Of a DNA stretch of 64,000 bases, positions 36,001-44,992 are shown piece after piece; within the stretch, counting starts at the first letter, position 1, and every line of letters begins with the position of its first letter. The stretch is taken from the NCBI GenBank assembly GCA_943788495.1, contig CALSQO010000001.1, positions 620,001-684,000 on the forward strand, in the 5' to 3' direction. The position numbers and the translations under genes were made by a program. This DNA comes from UA16 sp905478895 (GTDB lineage: Bacteria; Bacteroidota; Bacteroidia; Flavobacteriales_D; Sanyastnellaceae). Under the pieces are notes generated by a model. It did no database searches, was not told where the DNA came from, and was given only the letters and a program-made list of their open reading frames with translations.

Positions 36001-37357
36001 CGCGGAGGGAGAGAAGGAAACAGTGGTTGTATCCCGTTCTTCAGAATTCAAGGTTGTCGACCCAAAGACGGGTGTGGCGCTGAGCACGACGATTCTGCCT
36101 TATGGATCTATTTTGAAAATGTTCCCAGGGGACAAAATCAAGAAAGGCGACTCGATTTGCGCATGGGACCCCTATAACAATGTTATCATCAATGAAGGCA
36201 AAGGCGTCATCAAATTTGAGATGATTGAAGAGGGAGTCACTTACCGAGAGGAATTGGATGAGCAAACAGGATTCCGTGAAATTGTAATCACGGAAACGAA
36301 GGACAAGAAGAAGAATCCGGCCATCCTCATCGTGGACAAGAAGGGCGAGGTGGTCAAGACCTATTCACTGCCTGTGGGAGCTCACCTTTCCGTGAAGGAA
36401 GGTGACACGGCAAAGATTGGACAGATTTTGACGAAGATTCCACGTGTAGCGGGTAAGTCCGGCGACATTACAGGAGGTCTTCCAAGGGTGACGGAGCTTT
36501 TCGAGGCGCGTAATCCATCCAATCCAGCGGTTGTGTCTCAAGTAGACGGAATCGTGCAATACGGAAAGATCAAGCGTGGTAATCGCGAAGTCATTGTGAC
36601 TTCACGACGCGGAGATGTATACAAGTATTTGGTTCCACTCTCCAAGCACATTCTTGTGCAGGACAATGATTTCGTCCGCGCAGGCATGGCATTGTCAGAT
36701 GGAGCCATTACGCCAGTCGACATTCTCGATATCATGGGCCCAACGGCTGTACAGGAATACATCGTGAATGAGATTCAAGACGTATACCGCTTGCAAGGTG
36801 TGAAGATCAATGACAAGCACTTTGAAGTCATCGTTCGACAAATGATGAAGAAAGTAGTCATCGAAGACGCGGGAGATACGCGATTCTTGGAAAAGCAATT
36901 TGTCGAGAAAGCGGACTTCATGCGTGAAAATGACCGAATCTTCGGCATGGTGGTCATCACCGAGGTCGGCGAAAGCGAAGACTTGCGTTTGGGTCAAATG
37001 ATTACGGCACGCCAGTTGCGCGACATCAATGGCTCGCTGCGCCGCCGGGATATGACACTAGCGGAAGGCCGTGATGCCATTTCAGCAACGGCACGTCCGT
37101 TGCTTCAGGGGATCACACGCGCTTCGCTCCAAACGAAGTCCTTCATCTCTGCTGCGTCCTTCCAGGAAACCACGAAGGTTTTGAACGAAGCTGCCGTTAG
37201 CGGAAAGCAAGATTTCTTGAACGGTCTGAAGGAAAATGTAATCGTTGGTCACCTGATTCCAGCAGGAACGGGAACACGAGCGTTCACCAATGAGCGCGCG
37301 ATCACGCGATTGCCAAATCCGCCGGTTGAAGTGGTTGAAGAGACCACCGAGGCGTGA
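33065..37357 (+). CDS. rpoC: DNA-directed RNA polymerase subunit beta'
   Basis: Catalytic core subunit, 1430 residues. An N-terminal zinc ribbon ([20 protein letters not shown]), the active-site loop [15 protein letters not shown] that holds the three Mg2+-binding Asp (near residues 477-483), a second zinc site ([14 protein letters not shown]) and the trigger-loop/bridge-helix region ([19 protein letters not shown] equivalent) are all present. It ends the secE-nusG-rplKAJL-rpoBC block with a strong terminator. Confidence 0.98.
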   Translation: [1430 protein letters not shown]

Positions 37358-37376
37358 CACGGGCGTCCGCAGATAA

Positions 37377-37410
37377 CGAAAAAAGGCTCACCAAACGGTG
37401 GGCCTTTTTT
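37377..37410 (+). terminator. rho-independent terminator after rpoC
   Basis: GGCTCACC (37385-37392) pairs with GGTGGGCC (37397-37404; one G-T pair), loop AAAC, flanked by A and T runs, ending in T6. Confidence 0.93.
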
Positions 37411-37473
37411 ATGCGATGAAGTGAGGGGTGACGTTAGCGTGTTGACGCTCGCGCAGCTCCCAACGACTCCATG

Positions 37474-39039
37474 TCAATTCTTTTGATCATCCTGGGAGAT
37501 GGCGCGCGCAGCAGCAGCAGCTATATCTTCAGATGAAGAATTTACTTCTGTTCTTCCGTTGTAGCCAAATAGGCGTTTTTCTTTGATGATGCGATCGACA
37601 AAATCAGGAACCATTTGTTCCCATCCGGGTTTTCCGGTACGAATCAGTTCCAGAGCTTGCCGACTGAAAATACCCATGATGGTTGGTTCATGCTCCACAT
37701 CTACAATCCGCTTGTTGAATTTAAGGTATTCAAATAGGGGCTTCATGCGCGGATGGACGGGTGTTGTTTCCGATGTCCAGGCTTCCTTGGACTCCTGTGG
37801 AATCCAGGGATAGAGATAGATTTTAAGGTCCCGAGAGAACAGGATGCCAAAAGCTTCCAAAATTCCGCCATTCAAGTCCCGGTAATATTTTTCATCGAAA
37901 ACTTGCTTCAATGTGTTCGCTCCCATGATTACGCCCATGCGCTTTGCACTGTGCCGGGAAAAGAATTCGACGAGTTTGTAATACTTCTGGTAATTGGAGA
38001 TGAGCACGGTTTGACCGATGGAACAAAGAATGTCTGCTCGATCAATAAAGTCTTGCTCGTCTATTTCACCTTCCGCGGATAGGTTGTTGAGTGTGATCTC
38101 GAACAATACTTGGATGTTCTTTTCTTCAACTTTTTGTTCGGCCTTGAATAGCTTCAGGCTTTGAGCAATCATGTCAATATTGACCTTGGTAACGGGTCGG
38201 AAGGACCCGCGAATGGCCAAAATGTTTTTCTTGTACAGGACCTGCGATGCTTGCAGATTTTTACCGTCGGGTGAAAAGATGACCGCGTCGGTCATGCCAT
38301 TTTTCACCAGTTGTAGGGAAAGGAGTCGGTTGTCTACGCCTTCGAAATCGGGCCCGGTCATTTGAATCATATCGATTTCGATTTGATCCCGTTCCAAGTT
38401 ATCGTATAACGATTGCAGCAGTTCTTTGGGCCGCTTGTAAAAAAACATACACCCATAGATCAAATTCACACCCAACAATCCCACCGATTGGTGTTGGAGC
38501 AATGCGTCAGGCTCGTGCAAACGCGCATGCATGATCACCACGTTCGGTGCCTTGTCCGGAGCCGTCTGAAATTTCAGTCCAAACCAGCCATGTCCTTGGA
38601 TGGTTTTATGAAAATTAATGGTGGCGACGGTGTTGGCGAATGCGAAGAAATGCTTGTTCGAATGGTCGCTGCGATCGAGCCGTTCTTCCATGAGATTATA
38701 CTCATGCTGGAGCATTTTTTTGACTCGGCTTTCACAGACATAGCGGCTATTTTCCTCTTCGCCGTAAATGGCATCAGAGAAATCTTTGTCATATGCACTG
38801 ATGGCTTTTGCAATGGTTCCCGAGGCTCCTCCTGCGCGGAAGAAGTGACGTACGACCTCTTGTCCTGCGCCAATTTCGGCAAAGGTTCCATAGAGGTCCT
38901 GATTCAGGTTAATCCGGAGCGCCTTCTGCTTTCCGGAGAGTACGACGCGGTTTGAATCCAAAGCTTTTCGATTAATTCCGTTTTGCCTGTCTTTGAACAA
39001 ATGTACGATTTCAAGACTGCGTACCTTTACCAAATGCAC
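37474..39039 (-). CDS. conserved Bacteroidota protein of unknown function
   Basis: About 495-521 residues, soluble, with no signal peptide and no membrane helix. I recognise it as a strongly conserved Bacteroidota family: early block LYGTFAEIGAGQEVVRHFF, then RAGGASGTIAKAISAYDK, DMIQMTGPDFEGVDNRLLSL, DAVIFSPDGKNL, and LFEITLNNLSAEGEIDEQDF. From memory, some database entries call relatives nicotinate-nucleotide adenylyltransferase, but I see no nucleotidyltransferase H-x-G-H motif. The GTG at 39039 overlaps the divergent metallo-hydrolase start by 6 bp; a TTG at 38961 may be the true start, as the conserved part begins soon after it. Function unknown. Confidence 0.7.
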   Translation of the reverse strand: MHLVKVRSLEIVHLFKDRQNGINRKALDSNRVVLSGKQKALRINLNQDLYGTFAEIGAGQEVVRHFFRAGGASGTIAKAISAYDKDFSDAIYGEEENSRYVCESRVKKMLQHEYNLMEERLDRSDHSNKHFFAFANTVATINFHKTIQGHGWFGLKFQTAPDKAPNVVIMHARLHEPDALLQHQSVGLLGVNLIYGCMFFYKRPKELLQSLYDNLERDQIEIDMIQMTGPDFEGVDNRLLSLQLVKNGMTDAVIFSPDGKNLQASQVLYKKNILAIRGSFRPVTKVNIDMIAQSLKLFKAEQKVEEKNIQVLFEITLNNLSAEGEIDEQDFIDRADILCSIGQTVLISNYQKYYKLVEFFSRHSAKRMGVIMGANTLKQVFDEKYYRDLNGGILEAFGILFSRDLKIYLYPWIPQESKEAWTSETTPVHPRMKPLFEYLKFNKRIVDVEHEPTIMGIFSRQALELIRTGKPGWEQMVPDFVDRIIKEKRLFGYNGRTEVNSSSEDIAAAAARAISQDDQKN

Positions 39040-39831
39040 GTGGATTTTACTTTTCTTGGAACAGGTACTTCACAAGGTGTGCCGATCATCGGATGTTCCT
39101 GCGAAGTTTGCTCCAGTAAAGATCCACGAGATGCGCGCTTGCGCAGCTCGCTCTTGATCCGAACGGCATCTGCCCAAGTCATCATCGACTCAGGTCCAGA
39201 CTTTCGGCAGCAATGCCTTCGCGAGGGATTGAACCATCTCGACGGGCTGGTCATTACCCACGAACACAAGGACCACGTTGCTGGCATGGATGACATTCGG
39301 CCATTCAATTTCCGCAGTGGAAAAGACATGCCCGTTTACGCAACTGATTCAGTGCAAGAAGCACTCAAGCGTGAATTTCATTACATTTTTCGGCCCAATC
39401 CGTATCCTGGTGTTCCAAAGGTGACGCTTGAGACCATCCATGAGGATCCATTTGTGATTCTGGGTGATTGCTGGTGGCCTTTGCCTGTTCTCCATCACAA
39501 GTTGCCCGTGTTGGGTTTTCGCATTGGGGGACTTGCTTACATCACGGATGCGAATCATTTCTCTGATTTGGCGTTGGAACGCCTTCAAGGAGTCGACGTT
39601 CTGGTGTTGAACGCCTTGCGTCGGGAATCGCACTTGTCCCATTTCACTTTGGAGGAAGCCATTGATTGGTCACAACGCATCGGAGCGCGACAAACCTATT
39701 TCACCCACATCAGCCATCAATTGGGAAAGCACAGTGACGTGGCACTGGAGTTGCCGAGTGGAGTATTCCTGGCGCACGATGGTCTTTCGGGACGAACACA
39801 AGGCGCGGAATATCGTTTGGATAACCCTTAG
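39034..39831 (+). CDS. metallo-beta-lactamase-fold hydrolase (PhnP/RNase Z-like branch)
   Basis: 265 residues. Typical start FTFLGTGTSQGVPIIGCSCEVC, then the metal motif THEHKDHVAGMDD (H-x-H-x-D-H), a distal HLSHFTLEEA and THISHQLG. This is the branch containing the cyclic phosphodiesterase PhnP, with an early CSCEVC cysteine motif; the natural substrate in Bacteroidota is not known to me. The start ATG 39034 is chosen for the family N-terminus. It is transcribed divergently from the unknown gene, and the acyltransferase follows 8 bp on. Confidence 0.85.
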   Translation: MHVDFTFLGTGTSQGVPIIGCSCEVCSSKDPRDARLRSSLLIRTASAQVIIDSGPDFRQQCLREGLNHLDGLVITHEHKDHVAGMDDIRPFNFRSGKDMPVYATDSVQEALKREFHYIFRPNPYPGVPKVTLETIHEDPFVILGDCWWPLPVLHHKLPVLGFRIGGLAYITDANHFSDLALERLQGVDVLVLNALRRESHLSHFTLEEAIDWSQRIGARQTYFTHISHQLGKHSDVALELPSGVFLAHDGLSGRTQGAEYRLDNP

Positions 39832-39839
39832 CTTTGAGC

Positions 39840-40751
39840 ATGAAATTGAAGTTGATCCAATGGCTTTCCAGGCGCTCCTATGCTCAACTCCATGGATTGT
39901 CTTCGGTCCTTGCCTTTCTCGCGCATCGCGTGTTTCAGTATCGGTTAAAAGTGATTCGGGGTAACCTGGAGAGAAGCTTTCCGCAGCAAGATGCGGAATG
40001 GCGCCGAAAGGTTGAAAAGCAGTATTATGGTCACTTTGCCGACATCACGGTGGAATCCATCAAGCATTTTACCATCGACAATGCGACAGCGATGGGCCGG
40101 ATGAAGCATGTCAATGTCGAAGTCTTTACCCCCTTTTTTGAGGCCGGTAGAAGTGTTTTGATTGCCGGAGGTCATCTGAACAATTGGGAACTCTATGCGG
40201 TCACGGCCAATCAAAACGTTCCGCATGATGTGATGGCGGTTTACAAGAAGTTATCCGACCCAGCAATGGAGCACGCTGTCCTCGAATCTCGGCAACGATT
40301 TGGTTTGGAAATGGTGCGCACCATCGATGCGCAAGCCTGGATGCAGGCGCACGCGCAGGGATCACGTCCAAAGGCCATTGTCATGGGGTTTGATCAAAGT
40401 CCTGCAAATCCTAAGAAAGCGTGGTGGACGTCCTTCCTTCATCAGGAGACAGCGTGGTATTATGGGCTCGAAAAATGGGTGCATCAATATGACCTTCCCG
40501 TGATCTATGGGCACATTTACAAGGATTCTCGAGGGCAATACACAACACGTTACGAGCTGGTTGCCGAGGGTTCGGCAGGCCTAGAACCCGGTGAGGTCTT
40601 GAACAAGTGCATCACCTTGTTGGAGCAAGACATTCGAAACCACCCCAGCCATTGGCTATGGTCGCACAAGAGATGGAAGCACAGCCGGCCTGAAGGCGTT
40701 TCTTTGAACGAGCGCGCACCTGAAAAGAAAAAAGCGTTGCACAATGTTTGA
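39840..40751 (+). CDS. LpxL/HtrB-family lysophospholipid or lipid A acyltransferase
   Basis: 303 residues, inner-membrane associated. The catalytic H-x4-E box is GGHLNNWEL; later segments DQSPANPKKAWWTSFL and WLWSHKRWK match the family. These enzymes add secondary acyl chains to lipid A or similar lipids at the inner leaflet. The start is ATG 39840, with TTG 39834 in frame upstream. Its last 8 bp overlap rarA. Confidence 0.88.
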   Translation: MKLKLIQWLSRRSYAQLHGLSSVLAFLAHRVFQYRLKVIRGNLERSFPQQDAEWRRKVEKQYYGHFADITVESIKHFTIDNATAMGRMKHVNVEVFTPFFEAGRSVLIAGGHLNNWELYAVTANQNVPHDVMAVYKKLSDPAMEHAVLESRQRFGLEMVRTIDAQAWMQAHAQGSRPKAIVMGFDQSPANPKKAWWTSFLHQETAWYYGLEKWVHQYDLPVIYGHIYKDSRGQYTTRYELVAEGSAGLEPGEVLNKCITLLEQDIRNHPSHWLWSHKRWKHSRPEGVSLNERAPEKKKALHNV

Positions 40752-42018
40752 AGCTCCATTGGCAGAGCGCATGCGTCCGCAAACGCTTGCGGATTACTTG
40801 GGGCAGGGACACCTCGTGGGAATGGGGCAGGTGCTTCGCAGAAGCATTGAGGGCGGCCAGGTTCCTTCCATGATTTTATGGGGTCCACCGGGCGTGGGCA
40901 AAACCACTCTAGCCCGCATCATCGCCGAGCATAGCGAGCGTCCTTTTCATCAAATTTCGGCCATTAACAGCGGCGTGAAAGAAGTACGCGAAGTGTTGGC
41001 GCAGGTGAGTCGGTCCGGCATGTTTTCAGGTAGGGCGATTCTCTTCATTGATGAAATCCACCGTTTCTCTAAATCCCAACAGGATAGCCTGCTGGGAGCG
41101 GTCGAAAAAGGACTGGTAACCTTGATTGGTGCGACGACAGAAAACCCATCATTCGAGGTAATTCCTGCTTTAATAAGTAGGTGTCAAACATATGTATTGC
41201 AGAGTTTTACGGAAGATCAATTGAAGTTAATTGTTGAAAATGCAATTGCCAAAGATTCCTTGTTTTCTGAGCTGAAAGTTGAGATCAACGAATGGGACGA
41301 TTTGCTCCGTTCGAGTTCGGGTGATGCGCGGAAATTGCTCAATGTGCTGGAGCTGCTCGCGGACCATGCGGAGGGCGGAATCTTGAAGGTGACCAATGCC
41401 CTCGTAAAACAAGTGGTGCACCATTCGGTGAGGCGTTATGATAAAAAAGGAGAGTCGCATTACGATTTGGCCTCAGCGTTGATCAAAAGCATACGAGGAA
41501 GCGACCCAAATGCAGCGGTCTACTACCTCGCTCGCATGGTGGCAGGAGGAGAGGATGCAAAATTCATTGCCCGGCGCCTGATCATTTCAGCCTCCGAGGA
41601 CATCGGCCTTGCCAATCCGACGGCACTGGTCATTGCAAATGAAACATTCTCGGCAGTGGAGCGAATTGGAATGCCCGAAGGCAGAATCGTTCTCTCGCAA
41701 TGTGTGATTTATTTGGCGACAAGTCCCAAGAGCAATTCGGCCTACGCGGCCATTGCGGGAGCTTTGCAGGAAGTAGAACATTCAGTCGACCTTCCCGTGC
41801 CAATTCATTTGCGGAATGCGCCCAATTCGTGGATGAAAGAGCAGGGTTTTGGAAAGGGCTACGCTTACGACCATGAAGCGCCGGATCAATTCAGTGGTCA
41901 AGAATTTCAACCGGAGCCGCTCTCAGGCAAACGCTATTACGATCCTGGAAGCAACCCCAAGGAGGAAGCTGTTCGCGCGAAAATGCGGGCACTTTGGAAG
42001 TCCAAATACGGTTATTGA
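40744..42018 (+). CDS. rarA: replication-associated recombination protein A (AAA+ ATPase)
   Basis: Clamp-loader-like ATPase acting at stalled forks (RarA/MgsA/WRNIP1 family). 424 residues: Walker A WGPPGVGKTT, Walker B LFIDEIHRFSKSQQD, sensor 1 GATTENPSFEV, and a C-terminal MgsA tetramerisation domain (DLASALIKSIRGSDPNAAVYYLARM). It starts within the last codons of the acyltransferase gene and ends 7 bp inside the convergent subtilase gene. Confidence 0.95.
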   Translation: MFEAPLAERMRPQTLADYLGQGHLVGMGQVLRRSIEGGQVPSMILWGPPGVGKTTLARIIAEHSERPFHQISAINSGVKEVREVLAQVSRSGMFSGRAILFIDEIHRFSKSQQDSLLGAVEKGLVTLIGATTENPSFEVIPALISRCQTYVLQSFTEDQLKLIVENAIAKDSLFSELKVEINEWDDLLRSSSGDARKLLNVLELLADHAEGGILKVTNALVKQVVHHSVRRYDKKGESHYDLASALIKSIRGSDPNAAVYYLARMVAGGEDAKFIARRLIISASEDIGLANPTALVIANETFSAVERIGMPEGRIVLSQCVIYLATSPKSNSAYAAIAGALQEVEHSVDLPVPIHLRNAPNSWMKEQGFGKGYAYDHEAPDQFSGQEFQPEPLSGKRYYDPGSNPKEEAVRAKMRALWKSKYGY

Positions 42019-43734
42019 TGCACAACAAGCGGCTCAGTGATGAGCACCTTGTCTGCTGCGAGGAGTTGCACCAAGTAATGCCCTGCATCTCGTTTTTCCA
42101 AGGAGAACCATCCTTGGTAATGGCCGTTCCAGGTAGTCCATTGCGCAACGCGGCCCGCTGCTATTTCACGTCCGCTCATATCATAAATGCACCATCCTGT
42201 TGGCGTTTCATTTCCGCTGTATATCCAACGAACGGTTCCGTTTGACGTGGGGTTGGGAAACAAGAGCAATTCATTCGGTGCAGCATCTTCCTCCCAAAGA
42301 CCAGCTCCCGATGCAGCGAGGATGTTGAATGCTGTCCGTAGGTCGGGAATGCCATGGCCCATGCTGTCGTTCGGTGTCGAATAAAGGTGGGAAGAGCGAA
42401 GGATTGCATTCCGGACAGCTTGGGCTGTCGCGTTCGGAAATGCCTGCCAAAGGCAAGCGGCAGCGCCGCACAACAGGGGAGAGGAAAAACTGGTTCCATT
42501 TCCGTTTCGGATCGTTCCATCGGCGTGTGGATAGGCCGCTTGGACCCCCAATGCCATCACATCGGGCTTCGTTCGGCCGTCAGGGGTAGGTCCCCATCCG
42601 CTGAATGCGGCATGATTGCCTGCAATATCCACAGCACCAACGGCCAGAATTCCATCCGCATCTGCCGGTGCGGTGACAAAGTGCCAAGGCGAATTGCCGC
42701 TGTTTCCGGCACTGGTTACGCACAGAATTCCTTTTTCTGCCGCCCACGTCGTTGCTTGGGAAATTCGGGTGGAAATACCATTGAGATCGTCGTAGGTGTG
42801 ATTCATGGTGGAATCATCAAACTGGCTGTAGCCTAAGGAGGTGTTGATCAAGTCAATTCCAACACTGTCTGCATGCTCTGCAGCAGCCACCCAGTAATCT
42901 TCTTCAATGAGGTATTCACTGTAGGCGTCTTCCGTTCGGTACAACCAAAACGTTCCTTCTGGGGCAGTTCCAATCAGCGAATCCTCCAGGCTACCAGCGA
43001 TGGTACCCAGCACAGACGTCCCGTGGCGATGGTGCGCGTACAGCCCTCCCTGCGATTGCATGGCGTCCATGCCCCACCGAATGCGACCCTCATCACGAGC
43101 CCGTTGGAAGATGGGCAAGTGATCGGCGTTTTCGAAGCCAGCGTCCAGTACCGCAATCCACATGCCTTGTCCACGGAACCCCATTCCGTGCAGCCAATTG
43201 CCATGCATTTGAATCAACGGTGCCCAGCCTTCGCCATAGGATTCGGCTGTTTCCTCACCCGCGCGGTGCAGAGGAATATCCAATGCCGCTTCCAAGGGGG
43301 GGCGCTTGGAACCGGTTTGCATCACACTCTTCACCCCTGCGACCATCGGTAGATCCATCAATGATTCTACATCAAACGTGGTGTCCCGCAGCTGAACGGT
43401 GACCGCATTGAACCATTTGCTCTTCAGGATGATATCGATCTCTTCGATTTCGGAAAGCGCTGCGATGTAGGAAGGAGCAATGGGGAGGTCATGAGCGATG
43501 ACTATCAATGGCTTGTGTCGTTCGGCGTTGAATGGCTCTTTCGCTCAAGAACGCGGTGGGTTCATCCACCGAGTAGGGGGTGGTATGCCCTGGGGCCAAT
43601 TCCGACTGCTCCTTTCCCTCAAATTGCACCCAATAGCGATTGGGAGCGGATTGGCTTAAGATTCCCTCTGCCGGAATGGCAATCAACGCAACGAGCATCA
43701 CGCAATGCAACCATGGGCGTAGGGACTGTTTCAT
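42012..43734 (-). pseudogene. T9SS-secreted subtilisin-like protease, frameshifted
   Basis: Two ORFs form one S8 peptidase. The first (43734-43489, 81 residues) has a signal peptide and a prodomain ending LSERAIQRR. The second (43508-42012) continues with AHDLPIAPSY, the family's next segment, and carries the whole catalytic domain: Asp in AVLDAGF, His in RHGTSVLG, Asn in TSAGNSG, Ser in GTSFSSP, plus a type A T9SS sorting domain (LLFPNPTSNG). The break is near 43500-43510; removing one base would give IDVIAHDLP in one frame of about 573 residues. The start overlaps the upstream MORN gene as ATGA. It may be a true frameshift mutation or an assembly error. Confidence 0.8.
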
Positions 43735-44834
43735 CTCTTCTCGGTAGTGATGAGTTTGCCGTTTTCATAGATTTCGACCAGATGCAAACGGCTGTTTTTG
43801 TCGTAATGGTATACCTCACCATCGAGTACACCGTTGACGTATTCGCCTTCTCTTCGAACCATTTCGCCAACCAATACGCGGCGAGAGAGTTGTTCACCGC
43901 TGATGGGGTCCACGTCTGCTTCCAACGTCCATTCTCCGACATCGTGCCATTCTCGGAATGGACCTTCCTTCTTTTGATTGACCACGCTGAATTCTTCTCG
44001 CGGTCGGCCGTCTGGAAAGGTGAGCAATACCGTTCCATTTTCATGGATTTCTTGAACCAATTGTCCATCTTCAAATTGGCGTGTGCTCTCGAGGGTTCCA
44101 TCTTCGGTGAATGTTTTCCAAAATCCCGATTCTTTCCCGTTTTTGTACATGCCGATGGAACGAGGGCGCCCGTTGGAGTGGCTCACCCGACACGTGCCTT
44201 CAAAATGTCCATTGTCGTATCCAATTTCGGAGATCAACAGTCCTGTCTCATCCCATTGCTTCCAAATTCCATGGCGATTGCCATCAATGTATTCTCCTGA
44301 TTCCAACAGTTGGCCGCGCTCGCCCATTCGCTGCGCAGGTCCATTCAGCAGGTCATTGGCATAACCCTCCTGAAGGCGCAGTTGGCCCGCGCGGTCAAAG
44401 TATTTCCAGTCTCCTTGTTTTTTCCTTCGCGGTTCGCCGTTTTCATTCAATTCTTTCGAAGTGAGGTACATTCCTTCTGCTTGCAAGCTGCCATCTGTTC
44501 GGAATAATTTGGTAAACGCCCGTCTTCCTTTCCCCGTTTGAACGACTTCAGACATTACTTCACCCGTTTCATAAAAAAACGTGAATTCACCAACAGGAAC
44601 ATCGGCTTCGAAAGATCCGATGTAATAGAGATTTCCATTGGGCCAAACGCGAATCCACAATCCGTCCTTTTGGTTGGAGGCATTGGTCACGTTGTAATCT
44701 GAACCTGCTTCCCCCGTCGGCCACTTCCCGCTATCCGCTAGTCCGGGCTGTGCCATTGAGGGATTGAACCCAAGGGCTTGAACAATCAAAATGACAAGCA
44801 CCTTCGGGATGCCGTGGAGAATTCGTTGCGTCAT
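43731..44834 (-). CDS. MORN/YwqK-type repeat protein, exported
   Basis: 367 residues. A signal-like hydrophobic N-terminus (ILHGIPKVLVILIVQALGF...SMAQ) is followed by repeated units of the form Y-x-NG-x-x-x-G-x-W-x-x-W-x-E-x-G, e.g. YIDGNRHGIWKQWDETGLL and MYKNGKESGFWKTFTEDG. Database entries often label such repeats a YwqK toxin-antitoxin component, but that label has little meaning here and no toxin gene is adjacent. The start is ATG 44834, since the longer reading frame upstream lacks a signal-like start. It is coupled by ATGA to the subtilase, so the two may act in one export or envelope process (inference). Confidence 0.7.
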   Translation of the reverse strand: MTQRILHGIPKVLVILIVQALGFNPSMAQPGLADSGKWPTGEAGSDYNVTNASNQKDGLWIRVWPNGNLYYIGSFEADVPVGEFTFFYETGEVMSEVVQTGKGRRAFTKLFRTDGSLQAEGMYLTSKELNENGEPRRKKQGDWKYFDRAGQLRLQEGYANDLLNGPAQRMGERGQLLESGEYIDGNRHGIWKQWDETGLLISEIGYDNGHFEGTCRVSHSNGRPRSIGMYKNGKESGFWKTFTEDGTLESTRQFEDGQLVQEIHENGTVLLTFPDGRPREEFSVVNQKKEGPFREWHDVGEWTLEADVDPISGEQLSRRVLVGEMVRREGEYVNGVLDGEVYHYDKNSRLHLVEIYENGKLITTEKR

Positions 44835-44954
44835 AAAAGCGAATTTAAGAAACGCACCCCTGCATTGCTGCAGATTGGGATAAGTTATCGGTTTCAATGA
44901 ATATCTATCTGCAGAATTCTGATTCTCGAGGTGGAATTCAGGAGAGGCTTGTTG

Positions 44955-44962
44955 TAGTTTTG
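44955..44962 (+). promoter_or_regulatory. candidate -7 element of mdh
   Basis: TAGTTTTG, an exact TAnnTTTG match, 30 bp before the mdh ATG. No TTTG box is seen at the -33 distance. Confidence 0.35.
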
Positions 44963-44992
44963 CTCCCGAAATCACCAATAGAATTAAGCGTT

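Noticed and set aside
37474..39039. Nicotinate-nucleotide adenylyltransferase
   Set aside because: No H-x-G-H nucleotidyltransferase motif or NadD fold signature is visible.
42012..43734. Two separate genes: a short secreted protein and a leaderless protease
   Set aside because: The prodomain end and catalytic start are consecutive parts of one S8 family sequence, and the short ORF lacks any independent fold.
43731..44834. Toxin-antitoxin system from the YwqK repeat label
   Set aside because: There is no toxin-like partner gene, and the protein carries a signal peptide.
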